This document shows positions 1 to 7,367 of a DNA stretch of 64,000 bases, one piece after another (within the stretch, counting starts at the first letter, position 1; the number at the start of each line of letters is the position of its first letter). Source of the stretch: Streptomyces sp. NBC_00178 (GTDB lineage: Bacteria > Actinomycetota > Actinomycetes > Streptomycetales > Streptomycetaceae); assembly GCF_036206005.1 (NCBI RefSeq), contig NZ_CP108143.1, forward strand, positions 5,919,501 through 5,983,500. The letters are read 5' to 3'. The translations under genes and the position numbers were made by a program. The notes beneath the pieces are model-generated. The model was given only the letters and a program-made list of their open reading frames with translations, did no database searches and was not told where the DNA came from.

Positions 1-689
1 AAGAAGCCGATGGTGTTGTAGCCCCAGTAGTTCGCGAGGCCCGCGTCGGCCAGCCGGTGGTCCTGGACGAACTGGTGGACCGGCATCAGTTCGATCGCCG
101 TCACGCCCAGCTCGGTCAGGTGGGCGATGATCTCCGGGTGCGCGAGCCCCGCGTACGTGCCGCGCAGTTCCTCGGGGAGGCCCGGGTGGAGCATGGTCAG
201 GCCCTTCACATGGGCCTCGTAGATCACCGTGCGGTGGTAGTCCGTACGGGGGCGGCGGTCATCGCCCCAGTCGAAGTAGGGGTTGACCACGACCGAGCTC
301 ATCGTGTGCGGCGCCGAGTCGAGGTCGTTGCGCTCGTCCGGCTTGCCGAACGGATAGCCGTACACCGCCTCGCCCCACTCGATCTTCCCGGAGATCGCAC
401 GCGCGTACGGGTCGAGGAGCAGCTTCGCGGAGTTGCAGCGCCGCCCGTGCTGCGGCTCGTACGGGCCGTGCACCCGGAAGCCGTAACGCTGGCCCGGCAT
501 CACCCCGGGCAGATAGGCGTGGCGGACGAAGGCGTCGGTCTCGCGGAGCTCCACCGCCGTTTCCGAACCGTCGTCGTGCAGCAGGCACAACTCGATCCGG
601 TCGGCGGCCTCCGAGAAGACCGCGAAGTTGGTTCCGGCGCCGTCGTAGGTGGCGCCGAGGGGATAGGCGTGTCCCGGCCAGACCTGCAT
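1..689 (-). CDS. glgX: Glycogen debranching enzyme GlgX, N-terminal part (cut by window edge)
   Basis: Only the first 229 codons lie in the window; the gene continues beyond position 1. The reading frame starts MQVWPGHAYPLGATYDGAGT, the typical start of GH13 glycogen debranching enzymes (CBM48/E-set domain first), and goes on with NFAVFSEAADRIELCLL and, near the edge, the GH13 region VTAIELMPVHQF and NYWGYNTIGFF. The family hydrolyses alpha-1,6 branch points in glycogen in the cytoplasm. The ATG has a good Shine-Dalgarno (GGAAGAG, about 8 nt upstream). It is divergent from the SAV2148-type gene. Identity is confident; completeness cannot be judged. Confidence 0.95.
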   Translation of the reverse strand, partial: MQVWPGHAYPLGATYDGAGTNFAVFSEAADRIELCLLHDDGSETAVELRETDAFVRHAYLPGVMPGQRYGFRVHGPYEPQHGRRCNSAKLLLDPYARAISGKIEWGEAVYGYPFGKPDERNDLDSAPHTMSSVVVNPYFDWGDDRRPRTDYHRTVIYEAHVKGLTMLHPGLPEELRGTYAGLAHPEIIAHLTELGVTAIELMPVHQFVQDHRLADAGLANYWGYNTIGF

Positions 690-1069
690 AGATAGGACTC
701 TTCCACTTCTGATCCGGGTGCTGGGGGTTTTCGCCCCGATACTCCCCGAAAGACGGTCCTGTACCTAGTACGTCGGCCGGTGCGGCCGGGTCCCGTCGAC
801 GCGATCCCACCGGGCCGGTCAACCTGGGACACCTCCGTGTCGCCCGGACAGGGGTCACGGGCCGCCCGACAGCTCCTCCGTCCGGTATGCGGCATGCGAG
901 AGGGTGCGCAATCACTATGAACCATCTCACTCCACCCGATCTCGTCGCAAGGAACAGGCCGGATCCATAGGGGAGTTGAGTGAGGAGCATGTGCATCCTG
1001 CTGCACCGGCTCCCGCTTGCGGAGTACCCTTCCTTGATCGTTGGTGGGGGAGTGGAAGGCGGTACGCGG
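690..1069. other. 380-bp divergent intergenic region glgX / SAV2148-type gene
   Basis: This region separates two divergently transcribed genes, so it must carry both promoters. I see no coding potential typical of the neighbours and no clear hairpin. It includes an AT-richer stretch around 905-985. An in-frame extension of the plus-strand gene up to 980 is possible but lacks the conserved start seen for the family, so I treat 980-1069 as untranslated. Confidence 0.5.
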
Positions 1070-2302
1070 GTGAGCTCGGGAGGATTCGAGCTGCCCCCAG
1101 GTGACGCAGGTCACGAGGGGGAATCGACCGATGCCCAGCCGGGGGCGGTCTCCCTCGCACAGCCCATGGAGATCGGCGCCGAGCTGGACTGGGGCGCGGA
1201 CGCCTGGAACGAGGTGCGCACGCGCGCCCAGCGGGCGGGGCGTGCGTACATCTGGCTGAATCTGGTGGAACAGCGGCTGCGCGCCGTGGTCTCCGCGGTG
1301 ATCCGGCCGATCTACGAACCGGTGCACGGCGAGGAATGGGTCGTCGCCGCCGCGGGGCCCGCGGGGCAGGAGTGGGTGCAGCGGGCCGTGGCGGTCCGCG
1401 AGGTCTCCCGCCGCAAGGGCTATCTGCTCGACCCGGCCGACGACAACGTCCTCAGCTTCCTCACGCTCCCGCAGCTGCGGGAGCTGATGGTCCAGCACTG
1501 GCCCTGCTTCGAGCCGTACTTCGACGACCGCCGCGAGGTGGAGCTCGCGCTGGACGAGCTGGAGGTGGCGCGCAACGTCGTCTCCCGCAACCGCGCGCTG
1601 AACGAGGCGGTCCTCGCGCAGGCCGAGCGCGCCTCCGCCCGGCTCCTGGAGATCCTCGGCAGCGGGGCCGCGGTCCCGTCCGCCGACCGGCTGCCCGTCG
1701 ACGCGGTGGAGGAGCTGGTCGGCGACCGCTACGCCGACGTCGTGTCCGTCCACCCCGACCGGGTGCGGCTGCAGCGCCAGCTGCCCGCCGAGGACCTGTT
1801 CGGCGGCGCCCGCAGGCTGGACGCGATCGGCATCGGGCTCAACCTCCTCACACAGAACTTCTCCGGCCGCCGGCTGGTCCGCCTCGCCGAGTCCGGCTGC
1901 CGGGTCAGGCTGCTCTTCATCAACCCGGCGAGCAGTGCGGTCAAGCGCAGGGAGCGCGAACTCGGCCTCAAGAAGGCCGAGCTGAGCCGCTCGGTGGAGA
2001 TGAACATCCTGCACATGCGCAGGGTCCGCTCCAAGCTCCGCGACCCCGACGCCTTCCAGATCCACGTCTTCGACGAGACGCCCCGCTTCACCGCCTACCT
2101 GGTGGACGGCGACGGGCCCGACGCCGTCGGGGTCGTCCAGCCCTATCTCCGGCGCGCACGCGGGATGGAGGCGCCCGTGCTGGTGCTGCGCGGCGGCGGA
2201 CGCGCGGTGGTGCGGGCAGGACAGGACAGCGAGCACGGCCTCTTCGAGACCTACCGCGAGGAGTTCGAGTCGGTCTGGACGGACTCCAGGCCCGTCTCCT
2301 GA
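1070..2302 (+). CDS. SAV2148-type HEPN domain protein with PLD-like C-terminal region
   Basis: A 410-aa protein matching the SAV2148 family, conserved across Streptomyces but of unknown function. The GTG at 1070 gives the usual start VSSGGFELPPG; the frame is open back to 980. The N-terminal half (about 35-230) is all-helical and contains R137-x5-H143 (RELMVQH), which fits the Rx4-6H signature of HEPN ribonucleases. The C-terminal half (about 245-400) resembles PLD-like sensor/nuclease folds (SGCRVRLLFINP, FQIHVFDETPRFTAYLVDG). Charged residues and the lack of membrane segments point to a cytoplasmic protein. HEPN RNase activity is inference from the motif. Confidence 0.85.
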   Translation: MSSGGFELPPGDAGHEGESTDAQPGAVSLAQPMEIGAELDWGADAWNEVRTRAQRAGRAYIWLNLVEQRLRAVVSAVIRPIYEPVHGEEWVVAAAGPAGQEWVQRAVAVREVSRRKGYLLDPADDNVLSFLTLPQLRELMVQHWPCFEPYFDDRREVELALDELEVARNVVSRNRALNEAVLAQAERASARLLEILGSGAAVPSADRLPVDAVEELVGDRYADVVSVHPDRVRLQRQLPAEDLFGGARRLDAIGIGLNLLTQNFSGRRLVRLAESGCRVRLLFINPASSAVKRRERELGLKKAELSRSVEMNILHMRRVRSKLRDPDAFQIHVFDETPRFTAYLVDGDGPDAVGVVQPYLRRARGMEAPVLVLRGGGRAVVRAGQDSEHGLFETYREEFESVWTDSRPVS

Positions 2303-2382
2303 CGCCCCCTCCTCCCGTTGTCAGTGGGGCGTGCGAGGGTTGGTCATCACTCGGGGGAACGCACCACAGGAGGAGGCAGGGG

Positions 2383-3114
2383 ATGAGCTGGCACCAGGAG
2401 CGCCTGGTCGGTTTCGACCTGGAGACGACCGGCACGGACCCGTCGGAGGCCCGGATCGTCACCGCCGCGGTCGTCGCGGTGGACGGCAGGCACGCCGAGC
2501 CGGTCCGCAGTGGCACCTGGCTGGCGGACCCCGGCATACGGATCCCCGAGCAGGCTTCCGCGATCCACGGCATCAGCAGCGAGCGGGCGGCGGCGGAGGG
2601 CCGCCCGGTCCGCGAGGTGGCGGACGAGATCGCCGGGACGCTCGTGGAGTACTGGCGCGAGGGCGTGCCCGTGGTGGCCTACAACGCGGCGTTCGACCTG
2701 ACGCTGCTCTCCGCCGAGCTGCGGCGGCACGGCCTGCCGTCCCTGGGCGACCGGCTGGGCGGCCGGGAGGTCGGGCCCGTCATCGACCCGTACACCATCG
2801 ACCGCGCCGTCGACCGCTACCGCAAGGGCAAGCGCACGCTGGAAGCGGTCTGCGTGGAGTACGGCGTGGTGCACGGCGGGGCGCACGACGCGGCCGCCGA
2901 CGCGCTGGCGGCGGTGCGGGTCGCCTACGCGATAGCGGAGCGGCACGGCTCGGTCGCCGCCCTGCCCACCGCCGAGCTGCACGAGCGTCAGATCGAGTGG
3001 TATGCCGACTGGGCCGCCGACTTCCAGAGGTTCCTGCGCCGCAAGGGCACCGCCGACGCGGTGATCGACGGCCGCTGGCCGCTGCGGGAGCCGGCCGCGG
3101 TGACGGCCTCCTGA
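2383..3114 (+). CDS. DnaQ-like 3'-5' exonuclease (DEDD family)
   Basis: 243 aa. It starts at an ATG behind a strong AGGAGG-type site (about 2370-2376). The exonuclease I motif is VGFDLETTGTDP (D and E, residues about 10-20), motif II is VVAYNAAFDLTLL, and motif III is GAHDAAADALAA with the catalytic H-x4-D. These are the metal-binding residues of the DnaQ/RNase T fold, so a 3'-5' DNA exonuclease or proofreading-type activity is expected. It follows the SAV2148-type gene by 80 bp in the same direction and converges on the phosphotransferase gene. It is shorter than a DNA polymerase III epsilon chain and has no BRCT or GIY-YIG extension, so the precise role is unassigned. Confidence 0.9.
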   Translation: MSWHQERLVGFDLETTGTDPSEARIVTAAVVAVDGRHAEPVRSGTWLADPGIRIPEQASAIHGISSERAAAEGRPVREVADEIAGTLVEYWREGVPVVAYNAAFDLTLLSAELRRHGLPSLGDRLGGREVGPVIDPYTIDRAVDRYRKGKRTLEAVCVEYGVVHGGAHDAAADALAAVRVAYAIAERHGSVAALPTAELHERQIEWYADWAADFQRFLRRKGTADAVIDGRWPLREPAAVTAS

Positions 3115-3124
3115 GCCCGCCCGC

Positions 3125-3991
3125 TCAGAAGGGGTACCAGCGCACCTCGGGGTCGTCCTCGCGCAGCGACGCCACCCTGCGGCGGAACTCCGTCAGCGCC
3201 TTGGGGTTCACCGCGGCGTGCTGGGAGACCCAGGCGCAGCTCGCCGTCTCACGGGCGCCGCGCAGCACGGCGCACCCCTCCCAGGCGCGCACGTCCCAGC
3301 CGTAGGCCTCGGTGAAGTCGTCGTAGGCGTCGGCGGGCAGACCGTACCGGTCGCGGGAGAGCGCCAGGACCACCAGATCGTGCTCGCGCAGATCGGAGGA
3401 GAAGGTCTCCAGGTCGACCAGGACCGGCCCGTCGGGGCCGATGTGGACGTTCCGGGGGAGGGCGTCGCCGTGGATGGGGCCCGGCGCCAGGTGGGGGGCG
3501 AGGGCGGCCGCGGCCTTCGCGAAACCGTCGCGCCTGCCCCGCAGGTAGTCCGCGTCGGCGGGGTCGATCGCGTCCCCCGCGAGTCGCAGCCAGCGCTCGA
3601 CCCCGCCCAGCAGCTCGCGGCGCGGGAGCGTGAAGTCCACGGGGGCGGTCAGGGCGTGCACCTGCGTGAGCAGCGGCGCCAGATCGCGTGGCAGCGGCGG
3701 GCGCACGGCGTCCGGGAGCCGGTGCCAGAGCGTCACGGGGTGCCCCTCCACCACCCGGGCGTCCGGTTCGGCGGCCCGCACGGCGGGCACGCCCGAATCG
3801 GCCAGCCAGCGGGCCACGGCCACTTCACGCGCGGCCCGCTCGTGCAGCTCGGGGTGGTGGGTCGCGTCCCGGCCGACCTTGACCACCAGGTCGCCGTCGG
3901 CGAACACCGCGTTCTCGCCCAGCGCGAGGAGCCCGGCGCCACCCGGCAGCCCGGCGGCGGTCAGAACCTCGCGTGCGCGCATCTCGTCCAT
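3125..3991 (-). CDS. Aminoglycoside phosphotransferase (APH/choline kinase) family protein
   Basis: 288 aa with the protein-kinase-like APH fold. The Brenner-type loop is IHGDALPRNV (about residue 195) and the metal-binding motif is VLVDLETF, both intact. The N-lobe shows a nucleotide-binding lysine region (GDLVVKVGRD). Members phosphorylate small molecules, and many are housekeeping rather than resistance enzymes. There is no Shine-Dalgarno in front of the ATG; a weak -10-like GAAAAT sits 6 nt upstream, so a leaderless mRNA is possible. It is divergent from the sugar transporter and convergent with the exonuclease. The substrate cannot be told from sequence. Confidence 0.85.
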   Translation of the reverse strand: MDEMRAREVLTAAGLPGGAGLLALGENAVFADGDLVVKVGRDATHHPELHERAAREVAVARWLADSGVPAVRAAEPDARVVEGHPVTLWHRLPDAVRPPLPRDLAPLLTQVHALTAPVDFTLPRRELLGGVERWLRLAGDAIDPADADYLRGRRDGFAKAAAALAPHLAPGPIHGDALPRNVHIGPDGPVLVDLETFSSDLREHDLVVLALSRDRYGLPADAYDDFTEAYGWDVRAWEGCAVLRGARETASCAWVSQHAAVNPKALTEFRRRVASLREDDPEVRWYPF

Positions 3992-4025
3992 GGCCGGATT
4001 TTCTCATCCTCGCAGGCCACCTTGA

Positions 4026-4100
4026 CGAACGGGCGGCCCGTCAGCACGATGACGGAGGCCGCCCAGGCAGCCATACGGGTATGAAACCGATCCAATCGGA
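4026..4100 (+). promoter_or_regulatory. Candidate operator region before the sugar ABC operon
   Basis: The short gap between the phosphotransferase gene and the permease start holds two inverted repeats: ACGGG-CGG-CCCGT near 4030-4042 and CCGAT-CCA-ATCGG at 4087-4099. Sugar ABC operons of Streptomyces are usually controlled by LacI, ROK or GntR proteins binding such palindromes, but no regulator gene is adjacent here. Assignment as an operator is inference. Confidence 0.35.
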
Positions 4101-4116
4101 TAAAGGGGTCGAATTC

Positions 4117-5055
4117 ATGGCACTGGCGACCGCAACGACGCGGTCCGGGCGCAAGGTACCCCCGGAGAGGCCGCGTGTGCGCCGGGGGCGGGACGCGGCG
4201 ACGTGGTTCCTCGTCCTGCCCGCGCTGATCCCGATCCTGATCCTCAGCGTCGGCCCCCTGCTGTACGGCGTCGCTCTGGCCTTCACGGACGCGCAGTCGG
4301 GACGCACCCGCTCCACACAGTTCGTCGGCGTCCTCAACTTCCAGGACCTGCTGCACGACGGCCTGTTCTGGGAGTCGTTCCGGATCGGGCTGCTGTGGGC
4401 GGCCGGGGTCACGGTCCCGCAGTTCGTCCTCGCTCTCGGCCTCGCACTGCTGCTCGACGCGAACCTCCGGATGCGCTGGCTCGCCAGGGCACTGGCGATC
4501 ATTCCCTGGGCCATGCCCGAGGTGGTCGTCGGCATCATGTGGCGCCTCGTCTACAACCCCGACGCGGGCATCCTGAACGAGACGATCCGCGACCTCGGGT
4601 TCGGGGACGGCCGTGACTGGCTGACCGGTCTCGCCACCGCCCTGCCCGCCGTGATCGTCGTCGGTGTCTGGGCCGGCATGCCCCAGACGACCGTCGCGCT
4701 CCTCGCGGGACTCCAGAACACCCCGCACGAACTCCACGAGGCGGCCGCCCTGGACGGTGCCGGAGCCTGGCGCCGCTTCCGGACCGTCACCTGGCCCGCC
4801 CTCAGGCCGGTGGCACTGGCCATCAGCGCCCTCAACCTGATCTGGAACTTCAACTCCTTCGCCCTGGTCTACGTCCTGACCAGCGGCGGTCCCGGCGGCC
4901 GCACCCGGCTGCCGATGCTCTTCGCGTACGAAGAGGCATTCCGCTACGGGCAGTTCGGCTACGCCGCCGCGATGGGCTGCGTGATGGTGGCCGTCATCTC
5001 GGTGCTCCTCGCGGTCCACCTCGCCGGCCGTCTCAGGGGAGGCGAGGACGCATGA
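4117..5055 (+). CDS. Sugar ABC transporter permease (MalF/UgpA type)
   Basis: 312 aa. I chose the ATG at 4117 because an AAAGGGG site lies 8 nt upstream; an in-frame ATG at 4081 would add 12 residues. Six membrane helices are visible (for example TWFLVLPALIPILILSVGPL at the start) and the EAA loop ELHEAAALDGAGAWRRFRTV occurs near residue 210, the site that docks the ATPase. The LTSGGP motif after the fifth helix is typical of the CUT1 family for oligosaccharides. It overlaps the next permease by 4 bp (ATGA), so the two are translationally coupled and form the heterodimeric channel. Confidence 0.92.
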   Translation: MALATATTRSGRKVPPERPRVRRGRDAATWFLVLPALIPILILSVGPLLYGVALAFTDAQSGRTRSTQFVGVLNFQDLLHDGLFWESFRIGLLWAAGVTVPQFVLALGLALLLDANLRMRWLARALAIIPWAMPEVVVGIMWRLVYNPDAGILNETIRDLGFGDGRDWLTGLATALPAVIVVGVWAGMPQTTVALLAGLQNTPHELHEAAALDGAGAWRRFRTVTWPALRPVALAISALNLIWNFNSFALVYVLTSGGPGGRTRLPMLFAYEEAFRYGQFGYAAAMGCVMVAVISVLLAVHLAGRLRGGEDA

Positions 5056-5891
5056 GTCTGCGTACGGGCAGAACCGCGCGCGCCGGGCAGTACGCCGCGC
5101 TGCTGTGCTACCTCGTCTTCCTGGCCTTCCCCTTCCTGTGGCTGATCTCCACCGCCTTCAAACCGGCTCGCGAGCTGGGGTCGCTGCACCCGACCTGGAT
5201 CCCCCGGGACCCGACCCTGGACAACTTCCGGCAGGCCTTCGACGAGCAGCCGCTGCTCAGGGCCGCGGCCAACTCGCTCACCGCCGCGCTCTGCGCGGCA
5301 CTGATCGCCGTGGTCATCGCCACGCCCATGGCCTACGTGATGGCGCGTCACCGGGGGCGGATGGCCACGGCCGCCACCGGGTGGGTCGTGATCAGCCAGG
5401 CGTTCCCCTTCGTCCTGGTGATCATTCCGCTCTTCCTCGTCCTGAAGAACCTGCACCTGATCAACTCGTTGTGGGGGCTGATCCTGGTGTACGTCGTCTG
5501 GTCGCTGCCCTTCGCGCTGTGGATGCTGGCCGGTTACGTCCGTGCCGTGCCGCCCGAACTCGAGGAGGCGGCGGCGGTCGACGGGGCCGGAAAGGCGCGC
5601 ACCCTCCTCTTCGTCACCGCGCCGCTGCTGGCCCCCGGGATCGTCGCCACGGCACTGTTCGCGTTCATCACCGCCTGGAACGAGTTCTTCTTCGCCCTCG
5701 TCCTCCTCAAGACCCCGGAGAAGCAGACCTTGCCGGTCGTACTCACCCACTTCCTCGGCGCGGAAGGGGTGGCCGACCTCGGCCCGCTCGCCGCCGCCGC
5801 GTTCCTCGCCACCCTGCCCTCCCTCGTCCTCTTCGCGGTCATCCAGAAGCGGATCACGGGCGGTCTGGCCGCCGGGGCGGTGAAGCACTGA
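5052..5891 (+). CDS. Sugar ABC transporter permease (MalG/UgpE type)
   Basis: 279 aa, the second CUT1 permease. It has six predicted helices; the cytoplasmic EAA loop PPELEEAAAVDGAGKARTLL sits near residue 165, and the C-terminal part carries AWNEFFFALVLL, the usual MalG signature. It overlaps the upstream permease by 4 bp and the downstream binding protein by 1 bp (TGATG), which indicates a tightly coupled operon. No ATPase gene follows. In Streptomyces a shared ATPase, MsiK, encoded elsewhere energises many CUT1 importers, and that is the likely case here. Confidence 0.92.
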   Translation: MSLRTGRTARAGQYAALLCYLVFLAFPFLWLISTAFKPARELGSLHPTWIPRDPTLDNFRQAFDEQPLLRAAANSLTAALCAALIAVVIATPMAYVMARHRGRMATAATGWVVISQAFPFVLVIIPLFLVLKNLHLINSLWGLILVYVVWSLPFALWMLAGYVRAVPPELEEAAAVDGAGKARTLLFVTAPLLAPGIVATALFAFITAWNEFFFALVLLKTPEKQTLPVVLTHFLGAEGVADLGPLAAAAFLATLPSLVLFAVIQKRITGGLAAGAVKH

Positions 5892-7186
5892 TGCGGCTCC
5901 CCGCGACGGCCGCGGTGCTCGCCACCGCCCTCGCCCTCCTGCTCTCGGGCTGCTCCGGCGACGACGGAGGCGGCACGGACGCCGACGGCACGATCCGGCT
6001 CAGCTTCCAGTCGCTCGCCTGGCAGAAGGAGTCGGTGGACGCCAACAGGCGACTCGTGCGGGAGTGGAACGCCGGACACCCCGACGTCCAGGTCGACTAC
6101 GTCCAGGGCAGCTGGGACAACGTCCACGACCAACTGCTCACCTCCTTCGAGGGCGGCGAGGCGCCGGACATCATCCACGACGCCTCCGACGACCTCGCGG
6201 ACTTCGCGTACGGCGGCTACCTCGCCGACCTGCGCACCCTCCTGCCCCGCAGGCTGACGGAGGACATCCCGGAGCGGTCCTGGGCTACCACCACCTTCGG
6301 CGACGGCGTCTACGGGGTCCCGTTCCTCCAGGAACCGAAGGTCCTGATCGCGAACAAGAAGATCCTCGACGCCTCGGGCGTACGGATTCCGACTGCGCAG
6401 GAGCCGTGGACCTGGGACGAGTTCCGGGAGGTGACCGCCGAGCTGAGCGGGAAGGGGCGGTACGGCGTCGCCTGGCCGCTCAAGGAGCCGGTCTCCGTCA
6501 CCCTCAACCTCGGACTGTCGGCCGGCGGGCAGCTCTTCCACCGCGGCGCCGACGGCAAGGTGGAGATCCGCTTCGACGAGGGTGACGGGGTCATGCCCCG
6601 TACGGTCCGCGACCAGGTCGGTTCCGACGGCAGCGCGGCCCGGACGGCGTTGGGCATGGGAGGTTCGGACACACTCCCCGGCTTCTTCGGGGGCAGGTAC
6701 GCCATGGTCCCGCTGGGCTTCTCCTACCGCCAGCAGGTCGTCGAGCAGGCGCCCGAGGGCTTCGAGTGGACGGTGCTCCCCACGCCGTCGGGCAGCGATG
6801 GCATCGCCCAGGGTGTCAGCCCGCAGACCCTCTCGGTCGCGCAGGACAGCCCGCACAAGAGGGAAGCCGCGCAGTTCATCGACTTCATGCTGCGCCCGGC
6901 GAACATGGTGCGTCTGGCCAGGGGCGACTGGATGCTGCCGACCGGCACCCGGGCGCTGGCGGACCCGGCCCTGCACGTGGCGGAGAACGGCTGGGCGACC
7001 GGGACGGCCCTGGCCCGCGCGCTGCGCCCGGCCCCCGCGCAGGCGGTGCGCGGCTACCCCGAGTGGAAGGACAAGGTGGCCACCCCCGCGCTCCAGGAGT
7101 ACTACAGCGGGGCCATCGGCACCGAGGAGCTGAAGAAGCGCCTGGTCGAGGACGGCAACCGGGTGCTCGACCGCTACCAGCGCTGA
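5891..7186 (+). CDS. Extracellular sugar-binding lipoprotein of the ABC importer
   Basis: 431 aa with a lipoprotein signal peptide: a hydrophobic stretch after MRLPATAAVL and a lipobox LLLSGC, so Cys20 or so becomes the lipidated N-terminus. The rest is a family 1 solute-binding protein (SBP_bac_1) with typical motifs FEGGEAPDIIHDASDDLADF, FLQEPKVLIANKKIL and MVPLGFSYRQQVVEQAPEG. It captures the sugar outside the membrane and delivers it to the two permeases. Placing the binding protein last instead of first is less common. No terminator is obvious just after the stop. The sugar is unknown. Confidence 0.9.
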   Translation: MRLPATAAVLATALALLLSGCSGDDGGGTDADGTIRLSFQSLAWQKESVDANRRLVREWNAGHPDVQVDYVQGSWDNVHDQLLTSFEGGEAPDIIHDASDDLADFAYGGYLADLRTLLPRRLTEDIPERSWATTTFGDGVYGVPFLQEPKVLIANKKILDASGVRIPTAQEPWTWDEFREVTAELSGKGRYGVAWPLKEPVSVTLNLGLSAGGQLFHRGADGKVEIRFDEGDGVMPRTVRDQVGSDGSAARTALGMGGSDTLPGFFGGRYAMVPLGFSYRQQVVEQAPEGFEWTVLPTPSGSDGIAQGVSPQTLSVAQDSPHKREAAQFIDFMLRPANMVRLARGDWMLPTGTRALADPALHVAENGWATGTALARALRPAPAQAVRGYPEWKDKVATPALQEYYSGAIGTEELKKRLVEDGNRVLDRYQR

Positions 7187-7222
7187 TCCGGCGCCCAGGG
7201 CTGCCAGTGGCGGTCCAGGGGT

Positions 7223-7292
7223 GATCGGTGCCCGACGGCTGACGGTGACCGCCGCCCGATCGGTGCCCGACGGCTGACGGTGACCGCCGCCC
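7223..7292. repeat. Perfect 35-bp tandem direct duplication
   Basis: Two identical 35-bp units abut at 7223-7257 and 7258-7292. Each unit contains the sequence CCCGACGGCTGACGGTGACC. The pair lies between the sugar-binding protein stop and the glycosyltransferase promoter. It is too short and has only two copies, so it is not a CRISPR array; it looks like a recent slippage duplication. Confidence 0.9.
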
Positions 7293-7334
7293 GTGCTGAC
7301 CCGGCCGGGTGCCGCCGTGCCGGAAACCAACTAG

Positions 7335-7367
7335 ACGAGACGTGCCGTCTCGTTTATCGTCGACACC
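7335..7367 (+). promoter_or_regulatory. TetR-style operator overlapping a leaderless promoter
   Basis: ACGAGACG-TGC-CGTCTCGT (7335-7353) is a perfect inverted repeat with 8-bp arms and a 3-bp centre, a shape common for TetR-family operators. A -10-like TATCGT (7355-7360) lies 7 nt before the ATG at 7368 and there is no Shine-Dalgarno, so the mRNA is probably leaderless. Operator occupancy would cover the region just upstream of the -10. No TetR gene is next to it; the regulator must be encoded elsewhere. Confidence 0.6.

Noticed and set aside
7223..7292. Tandem repeat as CRISPR or origin iterons
   Set aside because: Only two copies, directly abutting, with no spacers and no cas or replication gene nearby.
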